A stretch of DNA of 64,000 nt from Bretschneidera sinensis (Eukaryota > Streptophyta > Magnoliopsida > Brassicales > Akaniaceae), in contig CM043699.1 in the NCBI GenBank assembly GCA_023935145.1, forward strand, positions 131,076,536 to 131,140,535, given 5' to 3'. The position numbers and the translations under genes are program-made. Shown here in pieces: positions 34,401 through 44,433 of the stretch. Numbering within the stretch: the stretch's first letter is position 1; each line of letters opens with the position of its first letter. The notes under the pieces were generated by a model that saw only the letters and a program-made list of their open reading frames with translations, was not told where the DNA came from and did not search any database.

Positions 34401-35161
34401 TTAACATTTTTTTAAAAAAAAATTGGATGACTATCAACGCAAAAATTGAGAAATAAAACTAACAATCATATATTATCTGAAGGTCAAAAGCAATTCATGA
34501 AATATTGCTTACTACACATTAAAGCGCAATAAAATGCATTAGAAAAAATAAATGTAGAATGAACCTCTTCTTCCCCATATTGACAGTAGAGCTCTGCCCC
34601 TTAGAAGCCGAAAATATTGTTCCACGATTCCTCCCATGCCATGAACGCATATCCATAGCTCTGTTCAATAGTGAAACTGTTGTTTGAAAATAAAAGACAA
34701 ATATTATCCATACTGCTTGAACAAATCGAATGCACTCAACTCAGATTAGCACAAATATCAAAATTCTAAAAGAAACAATAGCAATTCACACGTAGGATTG
34801 GAGAATTCGACAACACAACATTGCTCGTTTCGTTGCTAACAAAACTTAAAAAGAATTTCGTCATAAGAAACTAACAATAGAAACCAAAAATAGAAAAGCA
34901 ATCATCTCTAATTTATCAATCTTTTGCTTCATCTGTGCGTCTACAAACGTATATACAAATGTGAATGTATATAGGCCCAATTTGGTCATCAGAAGACAAT
35001 TGTAGTTTACTTCTATCAAACTACATTTTCTCAGGAGCCAAACAGATCCAGAATTATAAATTTAACGCACCGTTTATAGTAACAGAACGCGAAAATATAG
35101 GGTTCTGGCGGGGAAAACGAGAAAGAGAACTCGGAATGGTGAAGGTTTGATTGAGCAGCAT
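31439..35161 (-). CDS. stress-response A/B-barrel (Dabb) domain protein, plastid-type N-terminus
   Basis: Minus-strand gene reconstructed from eight exons with GT-AG borders in consistent phase: 35161-35071, 34676-34565, 33417-33290, 32663-32524, 32418-32350, 32023-31885, 31628-31566, 31482-31439 (786 nt, 262 residues). It carries two Dabb domains: the first from KVVEHIFLLKAKKDLSDEEE through YTHAVYMRFQRKEDLVKF and HVMPYC, the second from FVLLIAFIESAFGGPVEDA through EEYTHAVVIRF and EAFEIFVGSSEYKD. It resembles Arabidopsis UP3. The first exon (MLLNQTFTIPSSLSRFPRQN) is rich in S, R and T and poor in acids, as in chloroplast transit peptides. The usual last exon (WRSKFEPI, then FSVDPVGT) was not found; unspliced, the frame would end at TAA 31420-31418. 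Small dimeric Dabb proteins are stress-linked, but their exact role is unclear. Confidence 0.82.
32968..33117. repeat. direct repeat in Dabb-gene intron
   Basis: Two copies of a unit of about 55 bases (starting near 32968 and 33063) sharing TTGGACTTATTAATGTAGTA, then ACCCAGA, then GGGAAGAAGG, separated by about 40 bases. Confidence 0.8.
33580..33747 (+). repeat. TRIM-like LTR relic in Dabb-gene intron
   Basis: From TGACTCGACC to GGGGCGTTACA, 168 bases with the hallmark words of a widespread plant TRIM-type LTR: ACAATATTGTCTGCTTTG, GGCCTCACGATTTTAAAACG, a TATA box CTTATAAATAG (33672-33682), CTCCCTCTCTAGC and AATGTGGGATACTAAG. No partner LTR or clear target duplication is visible. Identification rests on memory of the family pattern. 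Confidence 0.45.
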
Positions 35162-35456
35162 TGTTTTTTCTTCTTTCTTTTTTTTGTGGCAGATAATTTA
35201 GTTTGAGAATTGGTTTTCTCTCACGACGTGAGTCTTCTGATATTTCTCATCTACAGAGGGTTTTAAGAACTGGGAGAAGAAATGTGGATTGTGGTGGTGG
35301 TAGCAAAACGATTTCCAGCTAATAAAATGAGTGGATGAGGAAAATAACGATATGGAGTTTTTTAAAAGAACGGAATTTATATTGGCGCCCTATTATGTTT
35401 TCGTAATTACCAATATACCCTTATGCGTTCACGATTTTGGTCAGGTTGTCTTCTCA
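35162..35456 (-). promoter_or_regulatory. upstream region of the Dabb gene
   Basis: Non-repetitive sequence between the start codon at 35161 and a hAT element at 35465. No clear TATA box; the proximal promoter is short because the transposon begins only about 300 bases upstream of the start codon. Confidence 0.4.
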
Positions 35457-37423
35457 GTATATATTAGGGGTGAGCATGAGTCGGTTTGGGTCGGTTTAAC
35501 CTAAAAATTTAATCCAATCCATTCATACTGGGTTGAAAAAATCTCAACCCAACCCATGAACTCATCTAACCTCAACTCAACCCAACTCATTCTAATCGGT
35601 TTGGGTCGGTTTGGGTCACCGGATTGATATATTTTTTCTACTAAAAAATTAAATCATACATATTACATAACAAAAAAATATTATACTAAATCCAAAACCA
35701 AATCCATACATACTGCAATTAAAAGTTATGTGCATCAGCTTTATATAAACTAATATTCAATACTTTTGTTAACATCTTGGATATTGTTATGAAAACAAGC
35801 ATTAATAAATACCATTTCCAATATACAGTACACCAAAATTCGCCAACCAAACAAGATGACTAGAAGCACAACAAACACTTTTCAGCATATAACACACCAA
35901 AAGTCTTTCAATTTTGTAGAATGATTGTAAACCAGCCTTAAAGTCTTCGTGATCTAATTCCTACATAATGTCACACGTATATATCAGAAAAAAAAAAAAA
36001 AAAAAAAAAAACTATAAAGTAAACGAAAATATAGAAAGAAAAAATTGATTTTTTTAGGATTCTTAAGAAGTATATATATATATATAGACACACACACAAA
36101 AACTAACTTACCAAAATATGGAAGTATTCCATTAATATTTAGGGAAAGTAGATCCACTGTTAAACCTTTAACTCTAGAAAAAATAAGTGATACATAAGTA
36201 TATGAAAAAATAAAAAACTGTATAACCAATAAAATTATTAAAATGAAACTATAAAAATTAATTACCTGATTCAAATTTCTCAAGCTCTTCCAAACGCTCT
36301 TCAACATGGGTTGGTATTGGTGAAACTCGCAACCAATCTTGTGCACAAAAAAGAGCCTTAAAGTTGAACTGATCTTATACCATACTCTATTACTACTCTC
36401 CTTTCATGAGCGTGTCCATCTTTATTTGTATTATTAACCCATCAGCCCATCCTTCAGGAGGTAACATGGCCATGAAACTACCATTTAAAATTGCTCATGA
36501 GACCTCAAACATTCAAAACCAAAATAGTCATAAAATATCTCAACAAACATGACTATACCCCTTGTCAAGAGAATTACCGTATATTTCTCTTGACAGCATC
36601 AAACTCAAAAGTGAAAGCACAAACGAGACTCCGACAGCTCGATCTAATGCATTGTGTAGGGAAAGGTGGTTGACATGCAGTTACTGCAGAACAATAGAAA
36701 ACAGTTTTCTCAAGTCCTATCCTCTAGATCCATATTCTGATTCAGTCATTCGGAAACAAATATGTTCCTCGTGAAATTAGTAGTGATATGATAAATATCC
36801 AATATTAATCAATAACAATTATAAGATCAATGCTAAACAGTATTAACACTGCATAAACTTAACAAATATACTTTACCAAATCAGGCCAACACTGCATAAA
36901 AGTGCAAAAACAGGCCAGCACTTTCTAAGGAAAAAGAAGACTGCATAGTACTACATAGTGCATACCTTTTTGGTTTTCTTTGGCTTTCTCTCACCAAGAT
37001 TCCACAGCTCCCACAAAGAAACAAAGAAAAAGATAATGAGGAGACTGAAATTCTCAATCAGAGAGGCTAGGTTTAGTGAATTGTAATTTTTTTCCTCAAA
37101 ATACCCATCATTCTATTATCTAATTACAACAAGCTATGCCCTGTTTGGCTGCTTGGATTTGGACTGTGCTACATATAATTTTACTCATTCATTATACTAT
37201 AATTATTTAAACACAATTTTGTATTTAATAAATACAATATATATAAAAAAATATAATTATATATTTGACCAGGTTACCGGTTTGGGTCGGTTTGAAAATT
37301 TTGAACCTATGGCCCAACCCAACCCACCGGGTTCAAAAAAATTTCAACCCAACCTAAACCATTATATCGGTTTGGGTCGGGTCTACGGGTCAACCGGGTT
37401 CTATGCTCACCCCTAGTATATAT
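35457..37423 (-). mobile_element. hAT transposon, internally degenerate, with 8-bp target duplication
   Basis: The element spans 35465-37415 (1951 bases). Its ends are TAGGGGTGAGCAT and ATGCTCACCCCTA, an exact inverted repeat, and both flanks are GTATATAT (35457-35464 and 37416-37423), the 8-bp duplication of hAT elements. Both subterminal regions carry many GGTTTGGGTCGG or CCCAACCC words. Inside, the minus strand near 36245-36350 reads FKALFCAQDWLRV, then EERLEELEKFES, matching the very C-terminal end of hAT transposases (ALLCAQDWLR type). The rest of the transposase is gone, so this is a deletion derivative. Confidence 0.9.
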
Positions 37424-40192
37424 ACCATGAAACAACTGACTTTTTTATAAGTAGCATAGTTTTAATTAAAGTGAAATAAGGCGAAAAAATATGCTATTGG
37501 GTGATTGGGCATTTGTTTAATTATAGATTAAATCATTAAAATTTTAAAAAGTTTAAATTTAAATAATTTAAATTACATTTAAACAACTCTCAAATAATAA
37601 TAAAGAGATGAAGTAAATTCAATAATAAATTTCAAATTTTAACTTTAGAATAGGATCACTTTCAAATACTCAATATAAAAAATCTGAATTTAACCTTCCT
37701 ACCAAATGACAAAAAAAATCAATTATAGAAAATTATATATTTTCATACGATATTTGTTGTAAAGGAAATTTTATTGTATTCAAATTATATATTTTTTTAA
37801 AAAAAATTAAAAATTCTAACAAAGTTGGAAATTTTATTTTTAATAGCTACCAAAGAATTTTTTTAAAAAAAATAATATGTTAAATTACGCAAACCTCCCA
37901 TGAAGTAAAGTATAATTATAAACGTCTTTTTTGCATTTTTTAAAACGTCATTTAAATTTTTTGGTAAAAAAATTTAATCACGTGAAATTAAATTTAATCT
38001 TTTCTATCAATGATGTAAATGATGTTTTAAAAAATATAAAAAATACGCTTCTAATTATATGACATCTGTGTAATCTACCCAAAATAATATGAAAAATCAT
38101 AATACTTCACCATAGTATCTCCCGTTGGTAAGAAAATCATACACTTAATTTTTTTGTGTTTCACTTGGCAGATAATTAATGGAGTCGAAGTGGTGTATAA
38201 TATGCAGGCCAGCTCAACATGGATAGACGCGGCCTTTGGATTTCACGGGTCTTGTATTAGAGGCTTTGTTGCTAAAATTGGTTTCTTTTTTTTTATTTAT
38301 TTTTGCAAATTCAGCCTTATAAATTGCCAAATTGAATATTAGAGTTAGAAGCACAACAAATTGAATATTATTTGTTTGTGTTTTTATTAATTAAATGCGA
38401 ACTCTCCACATAACCAGAAGTATCTCGGCATGATGGCAAGATGGGTAGAGAACTTACTCATCTGTGCTATATATATATATATATATATATAAAACCAAAC
38501 TTTTCAAAATATCTCTTAAATACTTATTTAAATATATAAATCAAATATTTAAATAAAGTTATATATGTAACTCAAATGATTCAAACTCTCTCTTATGTTT
38601 TTATCTCTCACTATCTCACTCAGACTTAACTTCTCCACTCTATTTATTTCTCTTATCTTCAACCAATGTTGATTTTCTCCATTGCTCTTTATATTCTCCA
38701 CATTTTCAATTGTTAGTATTTCTATCAGATTGTTCTTCTCTTTTATCTGATGAAACAATATGCTAACATTGATCAGTTAAAATTGAATAAAAAAGATAGT
38801 GATAGAGAGGAAGAGAGAATCAATGTAAGTTGAAGATGAAAAAGATAAAGAGAATAGGGAAGACTTGGATTTAAGAGGAGAGTGAAAAAATTAAGCTTGG
38901 ATTGGATATTGAGGGAGAAAAACATTGGAGAAAGATTGTGGAGTTAATTGGAGTAACTTTAGTTATATATCTAACCATATTTAAATGAGACAAGGAAAGC
39001 GAAAAAGTTAAGCTTTGATTGAATATTGGGAAAGAAAAACATTGGAGAAAGATGTATGGAGTTAATTGGAGTAATTTTAGTTATATATCTAACTATATTT
39101 AAATATTTAAATTATATATTTAAGCAAGAATTTTTATAGACATTTTAAGAGCTAAACACCGAATAGTGCTTCGGGTTTATTAATATCATATCAATATTTA
39201 ACAACTTTATGCATGCAATACGACATTGTTTTTTATATCCCCCTAATTAAAATTGAATACATGACATAATATAAAAAACATTAAAAATTAATTTTACATA
39301 TAATTATAACTTTATAACTCAACGAGAGATATGCCACTACATAATAATAAAGTAAGCCGATCTAAACCCAGATGAGAAGTAAAATCCACCATAAATTTAA
39401 AAAAAAAAACTAAGAAAAAAGTTACCCCATTTCAAAAAAAAGAAAAAAATTACTCGTGGCATGAATAACACGATGAGAGGGCCGATACTTGAACCCAAAA
39501 TGACATGAGACTAATTGGATGATCATTTACTAGGGGAAATTAATCATTTTTTTCTTTTCGACAATATTTTTTGCCTTTTTTTTATATAAAAAAGTGACAA
39601 ATTCAATATATTGAATTGTGCATACAAAGGGCAATTACTTGAATTTGATGATTTTCAAAAAACCAAAGAGATCGTTTAGTTGTTTGAACACACAAAAGAC
39701 ATTGAATCATTAATTTGATTAAGGTCATTTCTTTCTCTACGTTGCTTTTCCAAGCACCAAAAGACAATTTTAACACCAATTATAGATCAAATTTGGAATG
39801 TTAGGACTATAAAACATGACGTGCACAATTGACTATGCCAACAAATTTTAAAGTTAAAAAGAGATAGGGTTTTGATAAACTATGGGTGAATAATATTGCA
39901 AAAATTGTTAAAAAGAGACAATTGAGAACACTTTTTAAGGTAATTTATTCTTGAGTGAAACTTAAATGAAGTTTTTTGTATGAAGTATGTGGAAGATTTA
40001 TTTAAATTTTTTTGCTTTTGTAGTAATAAAATTAATTATCATAATCAATCATCTAACATATATTCATTATAATTTTAAAGTAAAATCAACATATTTTATA
40101 TAACTTTAATTTTGATAAGTTTTAAACTATTAATGAAACATGTGTTAAATCATACAATAAATGACTGTAAATTTTAGTTGAAACTTTGTATA
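37424..40192. other. AT-rich intergenic DNA with local duplications
   Basis: No gene seen. Contains an AT microsatellite (about 38468-38490) and a 110-base tandem duplication (38883-39112). The sequence is otherwise rich in A/T runs. Confidence 0.55.
38883..39112. repeat. tandem duplication, about 112 bp unit
   Basis: Copies at 38883-38994 and 39000-39112 share TTAAGCTT, then GAAAAACATTGGAGAAAGAT, then GGAGTTAATTGGAGTAA, then TTTAGTTATATATCTAAC. Several substitutions separate them. Confidence 0.85.
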
Positions 40193-40730
40193 TTTGAACT
40201 AGAGTAAATTTCATTTTAGTTTTTTTAGTTTGCTTTGTGTCCTTATTGAGTCCATAGAGTTTAAAATGTCTATATTGGATCATTTAAGTTTGGTACCCGT
40301 TCAATCAAATTCTTTACTCAAATGACACAATAATCTCATTCACAACAGATTCATTCACAGCAGACTCATTTACAATATGTTCATTCACAACAAGTTCATT
40401 CATGTCAGGTTCAACAACATAGTCAAAAACAATTTCATCAAATTTGTTATCCCTACATCTTCATCAATTTCATTTTACTGATTCTCCATTTTATCAACCA
40501 CAACCCTATTTTTCAAATAAAGTTCAATAACTATTGATTTGGGAACTTTCATACACATAGCATATACATTTGAATCACTAGTTAATGAAACAACATCATT
40601 TGGGTGAATAACCTAATTGGAACGGGTACCAAACTTAAAGAACCCAATAGGGACGTTTTAAACTCCAATGACATAATAAGAACACAAGGCAAACTAATAG
40701 GACTAAAAATGGAATTTACTCTTTGAACTA
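40193..40730. mobile_element. Mutator-like MITE with 9-bp target duplication
   Basis: Element 40202-40721 (520 bases). The left end (GAGTAAATTTCATTTTAG, then TTAGTTTGC, then TTTAAGTTTGGTACCCGTTC) and the right end match as inverted repeats over about 115 bases, and both flanks are TTTGAACTA (40193-40201 and 40722-40730). Long inverted repeats with a 9-bp duplication define Mutator-like elements. The interior holds a 15-base period repeat of the CACAACAGATTCATT type (about 40335-40410) and no transposase. Confidence 0.9.
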
Positions 40731-42872
40731 TTACGTGCGTTTTAGGGGCAAAACTTAGATAGAATTCCTTATGCGATGTTTATAAAATTCTCTTAAAAAT
40801 AATACTTAGAAATAAAATCGAATATCGAACTTTAAAGTTCAATAAACTCATACAATAGATTAATTACACAAAATTTCAATAAAAAAATTTATTACTTTAG
40901 TATATGATTAAATCCATATTTCATCAACGGTTTAAAACTTATCAAATTTTGTACAAAAAACTGTAGCTTAGATCATAGGTTAAAATTTATCAAAATATGT
41001 TTATTTTTTGCAAATATTAAATTCTCATGAATATATTTCTGATGATAGGTCGCAATCATTAATTTTATTATTATAAATATTAAAACATTAAAAGGAATTT
41101 CACGAGGTTTATAGAAGAAACTTCATATAAGTTTTGCTCTTTATTAAATAGTAAAGTCCGATCTTGATATTTTATTTTTGTGAGTATTATTTTTCAAATA
41201 GAATTTAACGCAAGGAACTCCATCTACCATTTATTCTTTACTTTTTTTGATGATATGATTTTTTTTTTTTGCATAAATGATTTAATTTAATGAATTAACT
41301 AGCCTAAACATGTGAATGGTTAGTACAAGTGATACTGGATCCGAATCCGAAGGACAATAATTCTCTCTATTTAAGAATTGAAATGGAAGTCAAGTTGATA
41401 GTGATATTGAATGCCACATTGACAAATTTAAGTTTGAATATTCTGCATTTAATTATGCGACATTCAATTTCACCATAAATTTGACTTCATTTCAATTTAT
41501 AATAGAGAGAATCGTGATCCGAATATGAAGATCTCGACCCAACACTTAAATTTTATGAGCCTATACAAAAAAAAAAAAAAAATAGGCTTGAAAATTCTTT
41601 TTGGGCCTTAGATTATGTGAAAAAGCTTGACTTGGCTCTGACATGTAGATAATATATAACCCGCACTCGAAAAAATACATATTCTATTTATATATAACAA
41701 TGAAATTATTAAATATGTAAATTTAAATAATTTATAACTTTAAATAAAAGATGTCTACCAAAGTATTTATTTTAATAGTAAAATAATTATAAAATATTTT
41801 TTAAAAACAAAGATTCTATGCCAATAGACTGGCCTAGAAAATCTATATCCGAAATCGACCCAACCTAACGTAGATTTTGGGCTAAGATATAAATATAAAG
41901 TCTCGATCGAACTCGGTCGGACTCGAGATTTGATCATCTGTGTTGGATGGCAATATTAAAAGTTTTACTTGCAATGTTAATTTTTAGATCTCACATCTAT
42001 ATTGATGTTATCAACGATGTTTCTCAAAATTAACAATAAAATTTTCAATTAATCTAAACAATGAGTTAAACCAGAACTAGTTAAAAAATTTGATTGGTCA
42101 ACGTACCAGAATGTAGCCAGACTTTACTGTTCACACAGATTTCCCAACTGTGCTCTCCAGGTTGCTAAACCCACCCAACTTACCTAAGCGGCAAGTTTGC
42201 AAGCATACCTGCTTTTTGTTGTGAAGGATAATAAACATTCTGTTAGTTGAATTCACCTTCTTGCGTAATGGGACTTTAATTATAGTTTATCCACCAAACA
42301 GCGAAACAAAGAGAGGTGGTTCAGCGATCGAATTGTTAAATGAAGTTTTGGGCCGGATTGGCGGTTTGGAAATTTATTTTTAAGCGTAGGTTCGAGTCGA
42401 ATCGAGTCTGAATATATAAGTATTTGAGTTTGATTCGAACTTAAATGAACAAGCTTTAGTTCGAATCAAACTTGAAAATTGAGATCAAACTCAAGTTCAA
42501 TAAATTTTATAAAGGCTTAAGCTCAAATTACTCGAATTCGAATTATAATTTTAATAAATAAAAATATTAAATAATTATTAGTTTAAGCTCGATAATACCT
42601 TATCGAATTATTCGAGAGCCTTACAAACTGAATTTTAAGGTATTCGAGCTTAAATTTCAAGCTCGAGTTCGAGCTTGAGTTTGATCGAATCGAGCTTAGA
42701 CCGAATTTAAACTCGAATAATTCGATAAAAGCTCGACTCGATTCCAACCTTATTTATTTTCGACTGACCAGTTTGGAGACCTTAACCCAGAAAACAGAGG
42801 ACAGAATGATATAATGAAAATGTCCAAAATTTTGGAAAAGTAAAAAAAGGAGGGACAGAATGAGAGATGAAT
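40731..42872. other. AT-rich intergenic DNA with TCGAGCT-type repeat
   Basis: No gene seen. At 42340-42755 there is a block dense in TTCGAG, CTCGAA and AGCTCGA words, a dispersed repeat also seen at 57470-57835. A second block (41820-41930) has CCCAACC/GGTCGG-like words. The rest is plain AT-rich DNA. Confidence 0.5.
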
Positions 42873-44123
42873 TTATGATTGTAGTAAATTACTTGAAGAA
42901 GATAACAAGCCATGTTTATCCCTACCAAATTCGAGACTACTAATTACAAAACTATCTTTCTTACATTTACATAACTCCTGCAAATCCCCATTAATCCTAC
43001 TATCTAAGGAGCTCAACAACCGCTCAATACCAACATTGCTTTCCTGCTTTTCTACACAATCACTAATCAAATCTCCCTGTGACCCACAAATTATCTCATC
43101 TTTATCTTCAATGATATTCATAATTGTGTTGTTCTCTCTAATTGTGATCCAATTCTCACCCCAATCCCAACTGGGCCCTCCTGAAAACAAGGATAACCGT
43201 CTGATCCTCTCACTAGGCGAATTTCCACAACTTACATGGACCAGGTTTTCTGATTCCTCCACTGAGTTCCAAATTCCTTGATCAAGAATGCTCGTAGGAG
43301 AATATGAACTTGAAATGGATTCTTGAACTTGCTTCCCTTGGGAATTGAATTCTCCAAGAAACGGATGCTTGAGAAGTTGACTAGCCGTCCACCTCTCCTT
43401 TGGATCTCTCCTTAGACACTTCTCCAAGAAATTCTTTGCTTGCTCAGATAGGAAACAGGGCAACTCTGGCAATTCACCCGAATAAGCTATCCGGTAAAGA
43501 ACTGAAACTGGGTCGGTAACATTAGCCCAGGGTGCACCACCACTAGCCATTTCGATAAGGGTGCACCCAATAGCCCATATATCACTAGCGAACCCTTGGT
43601 GTTCTCCACGCGCCACCTCAGGAGCCATAAACATCGGCGTGCCACTAATCCACATAGCGTCAATCTCAACCGGGTCGACCTGCTTAGCGCATCCGAAATC
43701 CGCAATCTTGGCGCCACTTTGTCCTATCAAAATGTTCCTACCTTTAATGTCGCAATGTACTAATCCATTGGTATGAAGGTACTCCAATCCTTGCAAAATT
43801 TGCCGCGTGTAATGCACGATCAAGGGTTCATCGAGCCAGCCGCCGCTCCTGCGAATTTCATCGGTAAGCGTGCCGCCGGGCATGTACTCCATGAAAAGAT
43901 TGTACATGACCTTGTTCTGTTCCGTGGTAATGTTACACCCTTTGTAGCTAACTATATGAGGAGAGGTTAAAGATGATAGAATCTTTTGCTCTCTTTGCAA
44001 GAATTCGGATTCAGATAGCTCCACGGACTTGACGGCGAAAACTTCGCCGGAACGGTGAGTGGTGGCGAGGGAGACGGTGGCTGAGGAACCATGGCCTATG
44101 GTGTGGCCTCTAGTCCAGTCCAT
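42873..44123 (-). CDS. MAPKKK17/18-like protein kinase
   Basis: Single-exon gene of 416 residues, intact. Kinase domain at about residues 3-254: glycine loop GHGSSATV (10-17), ATP lysine K32 (AVKS), catalytic HCDIKGRN with D125, DFG with D142, activation segment GTPMFMAPEVARGE, and DIWAIGCTLIEM. GTPxFMAPEV and the N-terminus MDWTRGHTIG are typical of the small MEKK-like MAPKKK13-21 group, closest in pattern to Arabidopsis MAPKKK17/18. The C-terminal third (about 255-416) is acidic and serine-rich without a known domain. The family acts at the top of an ABA-activated MAPK cascade (MAPKKK17/18 to MKK3). The start is the first ATG, with a TATA box 89-96 bases upstream of it. Confidence 0.93.
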   Translation of the reverse strand: MDWTRGHTIGHGSSATVSLATTHRSGEVFAVKSVELSESEFLQREQKILSSLTSPHIVSYKGCNITTEQNKVMYNLFMEYMPGGTLTDEIRRSGGWLDEPLIVHYTRQILQGLEYLHTNGLVHCDIKGRNILIGQSGAKIADFGCAKQVDPVEIDAMWISGTPMFMAPEVARGEHQGFASDIWAIGCTLIEMASGGAPWANVTDPVSVLYRIAYSGELPELPCFLSEQAKNFLEKCLRRDPKERWTASQLLKHPFLGEFNSQGKQVQESISSSYSPTSILDQGIWNSVEESENLVHVSCGNSPSERIRRLSLFSGGPSWDWGENWITIRENNTIMNIIEDKDEIICGSQGDLISDCVEKQESNVGIERLLSSLDSRINGDLQELCKCKKDSFVISSLEFGRDKHGLLSSSSNLLQS

Positions 44124-44211
44124 TTTGGTAAACAGATAAATTAGAAAAAGAAAATGAAAGAAAGCTTTAATTCGTTGTTGGTCTATTTAGCTAGTTTGTT
44201 ATTGCAAGGAC

Positions 44212-44219
44212 TTTATATA
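44212..44219 (-). promoter_or_regulatory. TATA box of the MAPKKK gene
   Basis: Minus-strand TATATAAA at 44212-44219, 89-96 bases upstream of the start codon, in a good position for a core promoter. Confidence 0.6.
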
Positions 44220-44302
44220 AGGAATCATCAGAAGCGAGGTGGCAATTTTAAGAAGGTTAGTTCCATTAGTTGGTTATATGATATGACTTGGCTTTCTCTT
44301 TC

Positions 44303-44320
44303 TCTCTCTCTAGAGAGAGA
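44303..44320. promoter_or_regulatory. CT/GA palindrome and W-box upstream of the MAPKKK gene
   Basis: An 18-base perfect palindrome (TCTCTCTCT then AGAGAGAGA) directly followed by a W-box core TTGAC (44324-44328). GA/CT tracts are frequent in plant core promoters, and W-boxes bind WRKY factors. Function here is inferred only. Confidence 0.4.
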
Positions 44321-44425
44321 AAGTTGACGATTCCTTTAACGTGAGTCCAATACGTGACAAGATTTCGTTGGGCTTGACACTTGACGGCCCTCTAGCAAAT
44401 TAGTTTCTGGCAAACTGGTACGTAG

Positions 44426-44433
44426 ACACGTGT
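44426..44433. promoter_or_regulatory. G-box/ABRE-like element
   Basis: ACACGTGT, a palindromic ABRE with a CACGTG core, about 300 bases upstream of the kinase start codon. Such elements bind ABF/bZIP factors and would fit the ABA induction known for the Arabidopsis homologues. Confidence 0.5.

Noticed and set aside
36061..36110. TA and CA repeats inside the hAT element
   Set aside because: Ordinary short microsatellite with no further structure.
38154..38342. Short plus-strand frame with a hydrophobic end
   Set aside because: No homology recognised and poly-T derived phenylalanine run.
40335..40410. Regularly spaced short repeats resembling a CRISPR array
   Set aside because: Contiguous 15-base degenerate units without spacers, inside a MITE, in a plant genome.
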